A DNA stretch of 6,840 nucleotides from Smithellaceae bacterium (GTDB lineage: Bacteria > Desulfobacterota > Syntrophia > Syntrophales > Smithellaceae), in assembly GCA_028701435.1 (NCBI GenBank), contig JAQVQT010000054.1, forward strand, positions 1 through 6,840, in the 5' to 3' direction. Positions 5,690 through 6,840 of this stretch are shown one piece after another. The notes beneath the pieces were generated by a model. The model was not told where the DNA came from. It did no database searches and worked only from the letters and a program-made list of their open reading frames with translations. Every line of letters starts with the position of its first letter. Positions within the stretch are counted from its first letter, which is position 1. A program made the position numbers and the translations under genes.

Positions 5690-6840
5690 ATGAACAACGA
5701 TTTTACCATTGCCGGCCTTGGCGTCTGCGCCATCGATTCGCCGCTGGCCATCAACGGATTTGTTTCGGATGATGACCGGATTCTGTTCAACACGCGCCTG
5801 AAGGATTATGATGCGCAGATGGATTCAACCGGAAAGCCTTTGTCTCTGGAACCGGCGGGACCCCGGAGAAAGATTTTTTTTGATCCCGATCGGACCAAAG
5901 CGGCCATTGTCACGTGCGGCGGGCTTTGCCCGGGCATCAACGACGTGATCCGCTCGGTGACGATGACGCTGTTTTACCGCTACGGCGTAAAAAACGTTCT
6001 GGGAATCAAATACGGCCTGCGCGGACTGAACCCGGAATACGGCAAAATACCCATCCAGCTCACACCCGACTACGTCAAGGACATCACGCATATCGGCGGC
6101 AGCATCCTGTCCTCGTCCCGCGGTCCGCAGGACGTGAAGGTGATGGTGGACTACCTGGAGCTTTTGAAAATCGACATTCTTTTTTGCGTGGGCGGCGACG
6201 GCACCATGCGCGCGGCGGAAAAAATCACGGAGGAGATCCATGCCCGGAAAGACCCCATCGCCGTCATCGGCATCCCCAAAACCATCGACAACGATCTCAA
6301 TCTGATTGAGAAATCCTTCGGGTTCGACACCGCCATCGCCAAAACCGTCGAAGCGGTCGGAAGCGCGCATGTCGAGGCCAAGGGAGCCTACAACGGCATC
6401 GGTCTGGTTAAAATCATGGGACGCCTGTCCGGCTACCTCACGGCTACGACCGCGCTGGCCCAGGGAGACGCCAACTTTGTGCTGATTCCCGAAGTGCCGT
6501 TTGATCTGGAGGGAGAAAAGGGATTTCTGAAAGCGCTGGAAAACCGAATGAAGGCGAGCGGACACGCCGTGATTCTGGCGGCGGAAGGCGCCGGGCAGGA
6601 ATTGATGAAGCAGGATGAAAAGGATAGAGAAACGGATGCCTCCGGAAATGTCCGCCTGCATGACATCGGCCTGTTTTTGAAAAACGCCATTGAAACGCAT
6701 TTCCGCGAAATTCATGTGGAAATCAATCTGAAATATATTGAACCCAGCTATATGATCCGCTCCGTTCCGGCCAACGCTTCGGACAGTCTGTACTGCAGTT
6801 CTCTGGGACAGTATTCCGTGCATGCCGCGATGGCTGGAAA
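5690..6840 (+). CDS. 6-phosphofructokinase, long TP0108/trypanosome-like type, probably ATP-dependent, C-terminus cut off
   Basis: The enzyme phosphorylates fructose 6-phosphate to fructose 1,6-bisphosphate in glycolysis. At least 383 residues are present with no stop before the window edge. An N-terminal extension of about 70 residues, ending in GPRRKIFFDP, precedes the first Rossmann strand, TCGGLCPGINDVIRS (from 75). The donor site GGDGT (168-172) has Gly171, where pyrophosphate-using enzymes carry Asp; this predicts ATP. PKTIDND (196-202) has Lys197 where E. coli has Gly124, and supplies the catalytic base Asp200. MGR (243-245) contacts the sugar phosphate. AEGAGQ and EPSYMIRSVPANASDSLYC follow towards the end. 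This combination of Gly and Lys is known from trypanosomatid ATP-PFKs and relatives. The ATG at 5690 lies 4 bases after the upstream stop, with AAGGGA (5675-5680) inside the upstream gene as ribosome binding site, so translation is probably coupled. Cofactor choice is inferred from motifs. Confidence 0.95.
   Translation, partial: MNNDFTIAGLGVCAIDSPLAINGFVSDDDRILFNTRLKDYDAQMDSTGKPLSLEPAGPRRKIFFDPDRTKAAIVTCGGLCPGINDVIRSVTMTLFYRYGVKNVLGIKYGLRGLNPEYGKIPIQLTPDYVKDITHIGGSILSSSRGPQDVKVMVDYLELLKIDILFCVGGDGTMRAAEKITEEIHARKDPIAVIGIPKTIDNDLNLIEKSFGFDTAIAKTVEAVGSAHVEAKGAYNGIGLVKIMGRLSGYLTATTALAQGDANFVLIPEVPFDLEGEKGFLKALENRMKASGHAVILAAEGAGQELMKQDEKDRETDASGNVRLHDIGLFLKNAIETHFREIHVEINLKYIEPSYMIRSVPANASDSLYCSSLGQYSVHAAMAG

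Noticed and set aside
5825..6823. Minus-strand open frame (332 codons) opposite the phosphofructokinase
   Set aside because: It is antisense to unmistakable phosphofructokinase motifs, and its product resembles no family I know.
1..6840. CRISPR arrays, tRNA or rRNA genes, insertion sequences, attachment sites
   Set aside because: I found no regularly spaced repeats, cloverleaf-like segments, transposase frames or terminal inverted repeats. Nearly all bases are accounted for by five conserved-type genes.

Overview
The window is a gene-dense stretch of a bacterial chromosome. Its coding DNA is moderately GC-rich and favours G/C at third positions, while the one real intergenic gap is AT-rich. 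I see no mobile elements, phage genes, RNA genes or CRISPR repeats. A long RecG with an N-terminal extension and a long-form phosphofructokinase of the type found in trypanosomes, plants and spirochaetes would fit a deltaproteobacterium in the broad sense (for example a Syntrophales- or Desulfobacterota-like anaerobe). That placement is an inference from protein style, not a proven identification.

Layout: (1) bases 1-2301, minus strand: most of recG, the branched-DNA helicase, with its C-terminus beyond the left edge. (2) bases 2302-2464: a 163-bp divergent promoter region. It holds a good sigma70-type promoter for the rightward genes and a short palindrome, GTCAAGGATTGAC, that places -35-like hexamers back to back on the two strands. 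(3) bases 2465-6840, plus strand: a tightly packed run of four genes. These are purM (AIR synthetase), purN (GAR formyltransferase), a CrtI/phytoene-desaturase-like flavoprotein homologue whose FAD-binding signatures look eroded, and a 6-phosphofructokinase that runs off the right edge. The gaps are 9, 32 and 4 bases, so the four genes are probably co-transcribed, possibly with partial attenuation after purN.

How the genes work together: PurN and PurM catalyse steps 3 and 5 of de novo purine synthesis. PurN consumes 10-formyltetrahydrofolate and PurM consumes ATP. The phosphofructokinase belongs to central carbon metabolism, and its active-site residues predict ATP rather than pyrophosphate as phosphoryl donor. 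The flavoprotein-like gene has no obvious link to either pathway. It is the least understood gene here and the best candidate for something not yet described. RecG belongs to DNA repair and replication restart and merely shares the intergenic region. I found no strong evidence of a novel multi-gene system; most of the window is ordinary housekeeping DNA.
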